Positions 28,053-38,500 of a stretch of DNA of 64,000 nucleotides are shown one piece after another; the stretch's first letter is position 1, and the number at the start of each line of letters is the position of its first letter. Origin of the DNA: Chitinophagaceae bacterium. GTDB lineage: Bacteria; Bacteroidota; Bacteroidia; Chitinophagales; Chitinophagaceae. Under the pieces are notes generated by a model. The model saw only the letters and a list, made by a program, of their open reading frames with translations. It was not told the DNA's origin and ran no database searches. The position numbers were made by a program, and so were the translations under genes. The stretch lies in the NCBI GenBank assembly GCA_016787085.1, contig JAEUVJ010000045.1, positions 53,221-117,220 of the forward strand. Direction: 5' to 3'.

Positions 28053-29819
28053 TTAACTGAACAAAAGTTTGTGCCTGAATGGTGTTACCCCGGTCAGGTA
28101 TACATGCATTCCCTTTGTTCGCAAACTTCCGAAATGTGTACTGTATCTCTCTCCCTCCAAACCGGTAATGGACTTATGCGCCATTGTTCCCGGCCCAAAC
28201 CGTATTATATCGTTTCCCAACTGGTATTCAGCAAACTCTTTCTCCAAAAAATTATTATCACTATCTGCCTGTAACACACCTGATAATTTTCCACCTTCTG
28301 CAAAACAGAGTTCTATGGTCACCGGTACATCTTTCAATCCGCTGATGTCGAATTCCAGTTCAACCGTTCCGTTTGTCTCAATAAATGTTATTGTTGTTTC
28401 CAGTGTCTTTACATTACTTACCGGCCTGTTCTTAAAATCCATTTTATTCCAGAATCGGTCATCTATACTCGGAGACAATTTATAATCTCCTTTATTGTTC
28501 CGCTTTTCTTTTGGCAATGGCTGGTAATACGGCACTTCCAGTTTCTTATGCAGGATATACCTATTCCCTTCCTTCTTTAACCCTTCGCTATAAAAATACC
28601 CCATGCTGAAAAAATTACTGGACAACCGCATGTATTTCAATATAGCCTCGCCTTTCCTGTATGAAAAGAAATCGGGGCTGTTCGAACGGCCTGAAGCGAT
28701 AATAAAAGGCCGATCCACTCCGCCAAAAAGAGTAGCCGTAATATCTTTTCGTCTTATACGCAGCAGGTGCGAGGTAGTAAACAGTTTCTCATAATTATCC
28801 GGAAGCGCAGTTGGCGGCGGCAAGCTTTTTTGTAGCTCCTCATTCTCCAGGAAATAGAACAAAGACCTGTCAATTACCGCTTCATGAAACCCTTTCTTCG
28901 TTTCTATTTCTTTTGCAACAGCCGCAAAAAAACCATTGTTATCATGATTGGCCATATAACGGTACAGCAGGTAAAATAAACTGCTTTGCCTGGCCGCATA
29001 CTGGTCCTGCCTGCGTGAATCATTGCTTACAAGATCGCCGTTGGGCTCCATATAATAATACATCATCACCAGGTTCTTCCTGACAGGTTCCAGCAACTTT
29101 GGCCTTTTGAGCAAACGAGCCATGGTGATGAATGCCGTATCCTCTACGGCTGAATACGTGCCGCTACGTTCGGGATAGTGCCCATCACTGTCCATAAAGA
29201 CCCCTTCCCCGAGCCAGTCATTGATGCGGTTTATATATTTCTTATCCGGGTAGAGATCATTGACCAGGGCTAATGCTGCACAGATAACCCACCGGTGATT
29301 GGGTGTATGTACACCCCCTTTTACAAGCCCCTCCCCTGCTTTCGTGATGATCTTCTTTAATTGTTCATTGACCACAGCGAGATCCGCAGAACCATCCTTT
29401 TTTAAAATAACAGCAGCCGGGCAAAGTATTTCCATCACGAATGCTGTATCCGGGGGAGATTCGAGATTGCCTACATTCACCGTACCATCTTCAGACTGCG
29501 ATGCCAATAAGAATGCTGTCAGCAACTCCATTTTGGATACAAGAGAAGAGGCATGGTAATATTGTGAACCGCGGAAACAATAGGATGCCGACAACATGGA
29601 GAAATCATACGCCGTTCTTCTGCTGAACCGCAATGTGTTTGCACTGATACTTTGCAGTAACCGGGTTACCTGTTTATCATTGGCTTCCGCAAGGCGTTTG
29701 AGCATCGCTTCATCTATGCCGGCAGTATAGCCAGACGGGATCTGGCCGGCCATTATTTTTTCATACAATGGCATTAGCGCTGTCAAAGCGCCCATTTTTA
29801 AAAAATCACTCCGCTTCAT
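28053..29819 (-). CDS. Exported protein of unknown function, possibly a toroid-plus-beta lyase-like enzyme
   Basis: I do not recognise this family with certainty. The 588-residue protein starts 'MKRSDFLKMGALTALMPLYE', a signal with a Tat-like flavour. Residues about 25-340 are helical, with an aromatic/His stretch 'GGVHTPNHRWVICAALALVNDL', 'DSDGHYPERSGTYSAVED' and 'YYYMEPNGDLVSNDSRRQDQ'. Residues about 345-588 look beta-rich. That order (alpha toroid, then beta sandwich) is the one seen in heparinase/alginate-lyase-like enzymes, and His, Tyr and Arg in those motifs could serve catalysis; this is inference. It lies between the broken symporter and GH29 in the operon, which supports a role in glycan breakdown. 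Confidence 0.6.
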   Translation of the reverse strand: MKRSDFLKMGALTALMPLYEKIMAGQIPSGYTAGIDEAMLKRLAEANDKQVTRLLQSISANTLRFSRRTAYDFSMLSASYCFRGSQYYHASSLVSKMELLTAFLLASQSEDGTVNVGNLESPPDTAFVMEILCPAAVILKKDGSADLAVVNEQLKKIITKAGEGLVKGGVHTPNHRWVICAALALVNDLYPDKKYINRINDWLGEGVFMDSDGHYPERSGTYSAVEDTAFITMARLLKRPKLLEPVRKNLVMMYYYMEPNGDLVSNDSRRQDQYAARQSSLFYLLYRYMANHDNNGFFAAVAKEIETKKGFHEAVIDRSLFYFLENEELQKSLPPPTALPDNYEKLFTTSHLLRIRRKDITATLFGGVDRPFIIASGRSNSPDFFSYRKGEAILKYMRLSSNFFSMGYFYSEGLKKEGNRYILHKKLEVPYYQPLPKEKRNNKGDYKLSPSIDDRFWNKMDFKNRPVSNVKTLETTITFIETNGTVELEFDISGLKDVPVTIELCFAEGGKLSGVLQADSDNNFLEKEFAEYQLGNDIIRFGPGTMAHKSITGLEGERYSTHFGSLRTKGMHVYLTGVTPFRHKLLFS

Positions 29820-29841
29820 ACTCCATTGTTTTAAAAATCTA

Positions 29842-31478
29842 TTACCAATACACCGAATATAATGCAGCCAATATGCCGCAGATGATCAATGAGCCGATCA
29901 CAAAACCAGTTGGCACCCTGAACAGGGAAGGGTCCGTTTCGATCGTATGAATATCCTTTTCATTTTTTGGCCTGGTAAGACTCATAACGATCATGATGGC
30001 CGCCACAGCAAAGAAGGTGATCGTCATCCTGTCCAGGAAAGGATAATCAGGGAAAGCCCCGTTTGTCCATTGCGGTAAAAACTTCAGCACCGTAGAGATT
30101 GGAATGGTAAGTATCGCACCTGCCAATGCCGCCGCGGCTGTCGTCCTTTTCCAGAACATACCTAATAAGAATATCGCCAGCACACCGGGTGAAAAGAAAC
30201 CGACATATTCCTGGATGAACTGGTACGCCTGGTCCAATGATTTTAAAGCGGGTGTTACAATGGCTGCCAGCAGCATGGAGATGATAACAGCCCACCGGCC
30301 AACCTTGACCACTTTTGTATCCGATGCCTCCTTGTTGAAATATTTTTTATAAATGTCCAATGAAAAGATCGTGGAAATACTGTTTGCCTTACCGGCCAAT
30401 GAGGCAACAATGGCTGCTGTCAGTGCACAAAGGCTACACCTTTTAATCCTGCAGGCAGCAAATTCATCAAAGTAGGATAAGCATGATCCGGTTTTAACTT
30501 GCCTGCTGCATCCGCCATCTCCTGCTGAAACATCCCGTTTTGATGCAACACGTACATCGTGATGCCCGGCAACACAGCAATAACCGGTATCAGTAATTTT
30601 AAAAAAGCAGCGAACAGTATCCCGTTTCTTGCTGTTTTCAGATCGGCGCCCAATGCACGTTGCACGATATATTGATTACATCCCCAGTAAGCCAGGTTAT
30701 TGATCAGCATACCCCCGATCAGCACGGACAGGCCCGGCAGTTCTTTATAATGAGGACTTGATTTATCAAATATCATATGGAAATGATCCGGCGCCTCTTT
30801 TCTTAGTACACCCAGTCCTTTCAGAATATCCCCGTCAAAACCAAACTTGTCTGCCAGCAATGATAAGGCGAGATAGGTAGTAACCAGGCCGCCTAACAAT
30901 AGCACCACAACCTGCACAACATCCGTATAACCGATCACTTTCATTCCACCAAGAGTAACAATGATAGAAAATACGCTAAGGCCGATGATGCTCCATTCAA
31001 AGCTGATAGGCGAGATGGAAGATATAGCCAGCGATCCCAGGTAGATGATGGAAGTAAGATTGACAAAAACATATACCAGCAGCCAGAAAACTGCCATGAT
31101 GGTACTCACCTTATCGCTATACCGCCGCGCCAGGAACTGCGGCATCGTGTATATCTTATTCTTCAGGTACATAGGGATGATGAAAACGGCTACAATAATC
31201 AGGGTTGCCGCCGCCATCCATTCATACGTGGAGATGGCAAGGCCAAGTTTAAACCCTGAACCTGACATGCCGATAAAATGCTCGGCAGAGATATTTGATG
31301 CAATCAGTGATGCGCCGATGGCCCACCAGGTCAGTGATCCTTCAGCCAGGAAAAAATCCTTACTGCTGGTAGTGGCCGACTTCTTTTTGTGATAGATATA
31401 ATAGCCATAAGCCGATACAGCTATAAAGTAGATAAAGAAAACAATATAATCGGCTGTCTGCAATTGGTTCATCGGCAA
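29842..31478 (-). pseudogene. Sodium/solute symporter (SSS family), interrupted by a one-base deletion
   Basis: Two adjacent frames make one SSS transporter. The first (31478-30420) gives 352 residues with TM helices from 'YIVFFIYFIAVSAYGYYIYHKKK' onward and the family pattern 'FFLAEGSLTWWAIGASLIASNISAEHFIGMSG'. It ends 'LPAGLKGVAFVH' at a premature stop. The rest (to 29842) continues as 'LTAAIVASLAGKANSISTIFSLDIYKKYF'. Adding one base between 30427 and 30428 (reading GCT for GT) restores 'VAFAALTAAIVASLAGK', the conserved SSS segment, and gives about 545 residues, normal for the family. It would carry released sugars or inositol across the inner membrane. Whether this is a real mutation or an assembly error cannot be told here. 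Confidence 0.88.
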
Positions 31479-31515
31479 AAATTAAATCGTTGATGGTGAT
31501 AAACGGCTGAAAGGA

Positions 31516-32742
31516 TCATACTTTCAGGAAAATTCGCTTCTTGTACAAATAATATAACCCGGCAAACTGTATCGCTGCCACTCCTGCCCACAACAAAGCC
31601 GTATGCCATATTCCCGGCGCCCTGCTGATGAGCCCGCCAAACAAGAACTGTGAAGTGGATTCAAAACTCACCAGCCCGTGGGCCGCGACATAGATCAGGA
31701 TAGCATTCATTCCCATCCACACAAATGGCATGCTCCACTTCTTATATCCCGCTACATCCATCACAAAATAAAACATAGCGAATAATAAAACGCTCCAACC
31801 ACCGGCATACAATACAAATGAGCTTGTCCATATCGTTTTGTTGACCGGGAACACAAGTCCCCAGCCCCATCCTGCTATGATCAAAACAACTCCTGACACC
31901 AACAGGATCATCGTTCTTTTCGACGAGGACAAGTTTTGTGACGATGACCGTAAGAATTGTCCTGTGAAAATACCTAACAAGGCGGAACCTATAGCTGGAA
32001 TGGTGGATAGCAGCCCCTCCGGATCATAGACTGTCCTGTGGAGTTTGCCTGGTAATAACACCCTGTCAACATAGGCTGCAAAATTTCCCTCCGGGGTCAA
32101 TACTCCTGCGCCAAAACCCGGAACAGGCGCCCACATCATCATTGCCCAGTAACCAAGAAGCAAAGCTATGAACCAGGCTACCCGGTAACGGACACCTGCA
32201 TTCAGGTAAATTATAGCCGCAAAAAAACAACTTAGTGCAATTCTGCCTAGTACACTGGCAAACCTCGTATTCTCGTACCCGCTGAACTGCAAAGCCCCGT
32301 TTACGACCATACCCAGTACTACTAAAAGCAATGTCCGCTTCAGCAATGACCGGTAGATGGTCTTTCTGGCAACTGCCAGGTTGATACCGCTTTTTTCCAA
32401 TCGCTGACCGAAAGAATAAGGCATACTGACACCCGCGATGAATATGAACAACGGGAAGATAAGGTCATAAAACGTAAACCCATTCCAGGGCGAATGATGA
32501 AGCTGGTTACTGACACCTACAAAAAATCGTTCGATACTATTCAGGCTATCATTCGTGATTATCTGCCAGTCAACTATACTTTGCTCAAGTGAATGTTTTT
32601 GTTTGACCACTGACGCTATCCCATGAAAGATAAACTCCCCGCTAACGACCCAGAACATATCAAAACCCCGCAGCGCATCCAGCGAATGTAATCGTACCGC
32701 TTTGTCTTTTTTGGTGATAATATTTTCCGGGGTTTCCATCAT
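31516..32742 (-). CDS. NagX-like / DUF5009 heparan-alpha-glucosaminide N-acetyltransferase-type membrane protein
   Basis: The start is placed at the ATG at 32742 (408 residues); an upstream start would overlap the phosphatase gene by 68 bp. 'RLHSLDALRGFDMFWVVSGE' near the N-terminus and 'YDLIFPLFIFIAGVSMPYSFGQRL' are typical of the DUF5009/HGSNAT group. About ten TM helices follow, with 'RIALSCFFAAIIYLN' and 'DPEGLLSTIPAIGSALLGIFTGQFLR'. The human homologue acetylates glucosamine across the lysosomal membrane. Bacterial copies are common in PULs and their substrate is mostly unknown. The gene is 10 bp downstream of the phosphatase. Confidence 0.82.
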   Translation of the reverse strand: MMETPENIITKKDKAVRLHSLDALRGFDMFWVVSGEFIFHGIASVVKQKHSLEQSIVDWQIITNDSLNSIERFFVGVSNQLHHSPWNGFTFYDLIFPLFIFIAGVSMPYSFGQRLEKSGINLAVARKTIYRSLLKRTLLLVVLGMVVNGALQFSGYENTRFASVLGRIALSCFFAAIIYLNAGVRYRVAWFIALLLGYWAMMMWAPVPGFGAGVLTPEGNFAAYVDRVLLPGKLHRTVYDPEGLLSTIPAIGSALLGIFTGQFLRSSSQNLSSSKRTMILLVSGVVLIIAGWGWGLVFPVNKTIWTSSFVLYAGGWSVLLFAMFYFVMDVAGYKKWSMPFVWMGMNAILIYVAAHGLVSFESTSQFLFGGLISRAPGIWHTALLWAGVAAIQFAGLYYLYKKRIFLKV

Positions 32743-32752
32743 GTATAAGCTT

Positions 32753-33745
32753 TTATTTGCTGATGGTAGTTGTATAGATGATCTTCCCGGTATGATCAAT
32801 GGTTTGCACCAGCATTTCATTGCCCGTTACAGAAAATACCATGAATCCGTATTCGGATGCAGACATATTGCTTATGTCAAGCAGCTTTACCGGTGTTCTT
32901 TCTGAAGCAGCACCGGAAATGAAGTGATGTGTCTTTCCTACCGGGCCCATGTGCTGCAGGTTATGCTCGTGCCCGGCCAGGTAAACATCCACTCCATATT
33001 TATCAAACAGAGGTTTCAATGTATTGCGGATAGCCTTTGTATCATACCCATCTGTTCTGCTCCCGCCGGTGAACATGGGATGATGCCCCACCACGACCTT
33101 CCATTTTATATTGGGCGAAGGGTCATTCAATACTTTCGCCAGCCACCGTTTTTGCCGGGCACTATCCTGCGTCTTTACATTTGGCCCGTATTCTGCATTT
33201 TTATAAAACTCCGGGATCAGCGGGTTGGTGTCAATAAATGTAATAAGCGCGGCCTGTGTAGTATCACCATTGATGAAAAACTTTTTGGAATAATACCTTG
33301 CAGGCATCTTCCATCTCCTGCTGATATTTGAATATTTTACCTGTGCTTCGGGGTTGCTTTTATAATCATGGTTACCCAGTACCGGGTACCAATCCCACTG
33401 AAGATGAAAATCCGTATAAATATCTTCAAACGAATATCTCCATAGCGGGTCCCATTCACTGATCACACCGCTGGGATAAAAATTATCTCCGGTCGCAATA
33501 ACAAACTGCGACCCTATTTCCGTTGCCGTCTTTCCCATTTGCACTGCCACTTCCTTCTGGTGGTCGACGCCGTTGCGTCCCCAGTCGCCCATGGCTATGA
33601 AATGCAGAGCCTTTTCTTTTCTGATCAGCGCAGCTCCCTCTCCGGGTACATTTGCTGAATCCCTGACATATACCTGTGCAGGTAAGGTAAGACAGGCGGG
33701 CAACAGAAAGAAAATAACAACAATGCTTCTGTAGATATTTTTCAT
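32753..33745 (-). CDS. Purple-acid-phosphatase-like metallophosphoesterase (TRAP/ACP5 type), exported
   Basis: The 330-residue protein has a signal peptide (about 1-24). All five metallophosphoesterase blocks are present in order: 'AMGDWGRNG', 'ATGDNFYPSG', 'VLGNHDYKS', 'VVGHHPMFTGG' and 'LAGHEHNLQHM'. The length and spacing match type-5 tartrate-resistant acid phosphatases, which hydrolyse phosphomonoesters with a Fe-metal centre. It lies in an operon with glycosidases and a myo-inositol oxygenase, which raises inositol phosphates or phosphorylated glycans as possible substrates (inference). A hairpin terminator separates it from susD upstream. Confidence 0.9.
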   Translation of the reverse strand: MKNIYRSIVVIFFLLPACLTLPAQVYVRDSANVPGEGAALIRKEKALHFIAMGDWGRNGVDHQKEVAVQMGKTATEIGSQFVIATGDNFYPSGVISEWDPLWRYSFEDIYTDFHLQWDWYPVLGNHDYKSNPEAQVKYSNISRRWKMPARYYSKKFFINGDTTQAALITFIDTNPLIPEFYKNAEYGPNVKTQDSARQKRWLAKVLNDPSPNIKWKVVVGHHPMFTGGSRTDGYDTKAIRNTLKPLFDKYGVDVYLAGHEHNLQHMGPVGKTHHFISGAASERTPVKLLDISNMSASEYGFMVFSVTGNEMLVQTIDHTGKIIYTTTISK

Positions 33746-33765
33746 AGTTATAAATATAAACTATA

Positions 33766-33794
33766 GAAAAATCCCGGGGCTGGAAAACCCCGGG
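33766..33794 (-). terminator. Intrinsic terminator after susD (region 2)
   Basis: On the minus strand a 7-bp perfect CCCGGGG/CCCCGGG stem (33794-33788 and 33779-33773) with an 8-nt loop is followed by ATTTTTC. It lies between the susD stop (33834) and the phosphatase start (33745). Only about 20 bp separate it from the next gene, so it probably reduces rather than ends transcription into the enzyme genes. Confidence 0.7.
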
Positions 33795-33833
33795 CCTTGT
33801 AATGACTGCTTGCTATATAATTAACTGCTTAAC

Positions 33834-35516
33834 CTAATAGCCTGTGTTTTGTGCAAGATTCGGGTTGGTAGCAATAGCCGATGTCGGGATCGGGAAAATG
33901 CGGCGATAGGTATCTGCGTTGGTTTTACCTAAACCCCATGTATTTTCATACTTGCCAAAACGGATCATATCATTCCGGTGCCAGCATTCCCACGACATTT
34001 CACGACTGCGCTCAGCATACAGATCATCCAATGTAACGCTGGTCCAGGCTGCACTGGTTGTACGAACCGCTCTTACCATATTTACCAATGACAACGCTGT
34101 ATGGCCCAGGGTAGCTGTTCCCCCTCTCAGAATGGCCTCGGCTTTCATTAACACAATATCAGACAAACGGAAAACAGGAATGTCATTGTTTTGGTTACGG
34201 GTAATTGAACCAGGATCTGCCTGGTATTTACTATTCCGGTAACCTGTATTCCAGGCAAGTTCATCCCTGCCTACATCATAAGAGCCTGCTCCGAGCCGGC
34301 TAACGTTACCAAGTGGAGAGATGTTCAAATGATACGTATATGCTGTCCCGGGACTACCGCCTGTATAGAACTGATCATAACCCAGATTGGTGGTGCGTAC
34401 CATAATAGGGCTGCCATCAGGCCAGTATTGTAACCCTGTAAGCCACTGGTTATTCCTGATATCATTCGGGTCATTGAAATGAGCGTAAAACTCATTGGTA
34501 GTACAGCGGGGGCCGCTGGGTCGGTTATTTACCAACCCGTTACCTGTAGTCGAATTCAATGTTATCTGGTTAAAAGAATAACTTCCGGGCGTAGAGCCGG
34601 AATAACGGTATTTAATTCCCAGGTTCCGGTTCAGGTCATACCGGGCAAAAAACATCCATCCGTTAGACGTGGCGGGATCAAAGGGAATAGCGAAAACAAA
34701 TTCCTTAAAAGCCGGCCCGTTAGTGGGAGCAAACATATTAAAGTATGTGGCACGGGATTCCAGTGCATACTGGGTGCCGCCACCAGCATTCAATACACTG
34801 TCACAAGCTGCTATACTTTCATTGAATTTAGCTGTGCCCGTGTACACCTGTGCATTAAGATACATTTTGGCCAGCAGTGCATACGCCATATAACGGGTGG
34901 GCTTACCATAGGTAACCGAACCGGAGGCTGTTTTAAGGAAAGGAATAGCTCCTTTCAGTTGGCTTTCTACAAAATTGAATACTTCTGTTCTTGTCGCCCT
35001 GGCTTTTAGTTCTCTGCTCCCGTAAACAGTATCCAATGGCACGCCACCATAGAGATCCATCAAATTAAAATAGAAGAATGCACGCATAGTTCTCAGTTCT
35101 GCAAGACTGGTATTCTTCACATTTCCTTCATCCGACTGGCCAACAATATAAATGGTCTGGTTAGCCATACCGATCAGGTTGGTCCAGAAGCCCCACATAC
35201 CGCCCACATTGGGATGGTCTTTGGTCCATGTATGCAGGTGGAGATCTTTATAACGGTTACCATCTACCCAGTCAGACCCGTACGTCAGCAGGGCCGACTC
35301 GTCGGTGGATTGACTTTGCAGGAAGAATATATCGGTGGTATATGCACCACGAAGTGTGGTATAGATAGGTCCCATTACAGCGTTGTACTGCGCTTCTGTC
35401 TTGGGAAAAGTTTCCGGGGTCAGTTCCGATACCACCCCCACTTCCACCTTATGACAGGAAGCGAACACACCCGCCAGCAGCGCCAGGAAAGCCAAACGGT
35501 TTATAGTCTTTTTCAT
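33834..35516 (-). CDS. SusD-like outer-membrane glycan-binding lipoprotein (pair 3)
   Basis: The frame is open for another 102 codons upstream, but those overlap susC and are not protein-like. The ATG at 35516 gives 560 residues with a lipobox 'GVFASC' (Cys21), 19 bp after the susC stop. SusD features are 'LAELRTMRAFFYFNLMDLYGGVPLD', 'AYALLAKMYLNAQVYTG' and the C-terminal 'LYAERSREMSWECWHRNDMIRFGKYE'. It would capture glycan on the surface together with the adjacent SusC. Confidence 0.95.
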   Translation of the reverse strand: MKKTINRLAFLALLAGVFASCHKVEVGVVSELTPETFPKTEAQYNAVMGPIYTTLRGAYTTDIFFLQSQSTDESALLTYGSDWVDGNRYKDLHLHTWTKDHPNVGGMWGFWTNLIGMANQTIYIVGQSDEGNVKNTSLAELRTMRAFFYFNLMDLYGGVPLDTVYGSRELKARATRTEVFNFVESQLKGAIPFLKTASGSVTYGKPTRYMAYALLAKMYLNAQVYTGTAKFNESIAACDSVLNAGGGTQYALESRATYFNMFAPTNGPAFKEFVFAIPFDPATSNGWMFFARYDLNRNLGIKYRYSGSTPGSYSFNQITLNSTTGNGLVNNRPSGPRCTTNEFYAHFNDPNDIRNNQWLTGLQYWPDGSPIMVRTTNLGYDQFYTGGSPGTAYTYHLNISPLGNVSRLGAGSYDVGRDELAWNTGYRNSKYQADPGSITRNQNNDIPVFRLSDIVLMKAEAILRGGTATLGHTALSLVNMVRAVRTTSAAWTSVTLDDLYAERSREMSWECWHRNDMIRFGKYENTWGLGKTNADTYRRIFPIPTSAIATNPNLAQNTGY

Positions 35517-35535
35517 AATTCGTTTTTTAAATTCA

Positions 35536-38500
35536 TTAAAAAGTAATATTGACACCAAACATGATCGTACGTGTTTTCGGATAGAAATTGTTGTAATCAA
35601 TACCCGGAGAAACACCGCCCTGGTTGATCTCAGGATCAATACCTGAATATTTAGTGATCGTAAGTAAATTATTGCCTGTTGCATACACCCGCAAATTGCT
35701 GATGCCTTTAACCGGGCTGCCGAATGTATAAGAAAGGGTGGCATTATCCAGACGGATATAATCGCCTTTCTCAATATAACGGGTGGAGTAAAAGGAATTG
35801 CGATTATCGGTGATATTATCATCCTTGGCGCTTTCCAGAATATTGTTCTGCGCTGCTGCTATCACATAAGAAAGATCGGCTCTTGTGGCATTAAATATTT
35901 TGTGGCCGAATACACCACGGAAAAACAGGTTCAGGTCCCATTTGCCATACCGGAAGCTGTTGTTCCAGCCCATCAGCAATTTGGGTTGTGCATCGCCCAC
36001 ATAAAAATAATCAGTACCAATCGCCGGGTTAGTGGTGAGAGTTCCATCCCGCTTGTAGAACTGTGAAATACCATTTTGATCTTTACCTGCATATTGCAGG
36101 GAAAAGAACTGACCGATGGGTTTACCAACCTTCAGCAGTTGCAGCGTAGCGCCGGTTTGGCCAGGTCCTTCGGGATCGGAATAGCGAATGGAGTCACCAT
36201 TAGCATAAGGCCCCTGTAGACTGGTGATCTCGTTCTTATTGGTCGCCATGTTCAGCGTGGTATTCCAGGTGAACACCTTGTTGCTGACAAGGGTAGCATT
36301 CAAGGTCAGTTCAAGGCCTTTATTATTAATACTGCCGCCGTTTGCCCATAAGTTGCCACCGGGTACTAATGAAGCGGACACCCTGTAGTTAAACAGCATG
36401 TTGGTAGTATTCTTATTGTACCAGTCGAGTGACCCACTGAGTTTGTTTCTCAAAATGGTGAAGTCAATACCTACGTTGGTAGTCGCCACTTCTTCCCACT
36501 GCAGATCCGGGTTAGAACCCTGTATCGGGCCATAGGCATTATCCTGTACCCCATTATTATAATAAGTACCGGTAATACCATAGATAAGCTTGCTGGTATA
36601 AGCGCCGATACCACCTGAGTTACCAGTCACACCATAACTGAATCGGAGTTTCAGGTCGTTAAAGATATTCTGATCCTTCATGAAGGATTCATTGATGATC
36701 CTCCAGCCTGCCCCCACAGAAGGGAAATAACCCCAGGCGTTATTTTCCCCGAACACTGAACTTCCATCGCGACGGAGAGAAGCCTGGAGAAGATAACGGT
36801 CTTTATAATTGTAGTTCAGACGACCAAAATCGGAGATCAAGCGAATCTGTCCATAGGTCAGGTCGCTTCCCAGATTTATCCTGTAGCTGGAAATCGCATA
36901 AGGATTACCTAACACCAGGTTGGTATAACCAAGGTTATCAGAAGGAAAATTAGTGCTCGAAACCTGTAGTCCTTCTCCATAAGTAGTTTCCTGCCAGGAG
37001 TAACCTACTACAACATTCAAATGGTGGTCGCCAAACTTACGGTTCCAGGTCAGATAGGATTCCGCTGTCTTAAATGTATTCTGAAAAGAACTTCGGAATG
37101 CAGATCCGTTCACTCCAAATAATGACCCGATCAGTGTATGTGCAATACCAATACCCGGATCAGGATTGTTATAAAAATTCGAAGTGGGATACTTTCCGTA
37201 GTAGCTGCCATAATACTCCCCATGCAGCGACGTTGTATTCTGATAAGACAGACTCAGGTTATATGTCAGATCAAATGGCAGTTTTACCTCGGTAGTGAAG
37301 CTGCCCATCAGGGTATTGTACTTGGTATCATCTTTTGCATTATCCACAATAGCCACAGGATTGAAATAACCGGTGGTGCCAAGGTTTTCAAAGTATGTAC
37401 CATCAGCATTCATTACAGGCGATATTGGCAGGTGTTTGGCGGCCTGTAGTAAGACTACATTTTGTAGCGGGACATAGTTCGCATTGCTGTTTGCGTTAGA
37501 AACAGACAAGCCGAATTTTACTTTATCATTCAGGGCATATTGCTCCAGGCTCAGGCGTCCGATGATACGTCGCAGGTGGCTGCGGTTAAGGATACCTTGT
37601 TTGTCGAAATAGTTCAGGCTGGCACTATAAGTACTCTTTTCATTACCCCCGCTCAGAGATAAATTATGATTATGGGAGATGGCCTCTGACCGTTGAATAG
37701 CAGCCATCCAATCGGTGCTGGCTCCTTTGTCATCATTGGGCGAAAACGCTGCACCATTAGCTGTAATATAGGCACGCAGTTGGCTTGCATCCATCAGGTC
37801 AAGTTTGCTGCTGACGCTTTCCACACCCACATATCCATTGTAAGAGGCAACTGCCTGTCCTTTTTTACCACGGCGGGTAGTAACAATGATCACCCCACTG
37901 GCAGCACGGTTACCATAGATCGCAGTGGCTGCAGCATCTTTTAAGACATCTATGGAAACAATGTCATCTGGAGCTACCACTGCGATATCAGCACCGGGCA
38001 CTCCATCTATTACATAAAAAGGTGCGCCGGGGCTATTTACAGTGGAAACGCCACGCAGAATGACCGCAGCCTGACGATTGGGGTCGCCGCTTGCTGTGAT
38101 GTTCAGACCAGCCACTTTACCTTGTAACAACTGGCCTACGTCCCCGATAGCTCCACGGTTCAGGTCCTCCGGTTTAAGTGTGGTGACTGAACTGGACAAA
38201 TTCTTTTTTGAACTTTTACCATACCCTACCACTACTACATCGGCAAGGGTAACGGATGTTGCTGTAAGTACCACTGCATACGTGGCAGAAGATGTCACTT
38301 TCATTTCTGTGGGCTCAAAAGAAACAGCGCTGAATACCAATACATCTCCTTCTTTGGCATTGATAGAAAAAGAACCGTCATCGGCGGTGATAGCAGAATT
38401 CGTCGTTCCTTTCACCGTTACAGTTACTGATGGAACAGGGCTTCCTTTACTGTCTTTCACCGATCCACGGATCTGTTGTTGTCCATACATGGCAAATGAC

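Noticed and set aside
34479..35009. Plus-strand open frame of 176 codons
   Set aside because: It is antisense to the SusD gene; composition and lack of motifs mark it as a shadow.
35517..35822. N-terminal extension of the third SusD
   Set aside because: The added 102 residues overlap susC on the same strand and precede a perfect lipoprotein signal.
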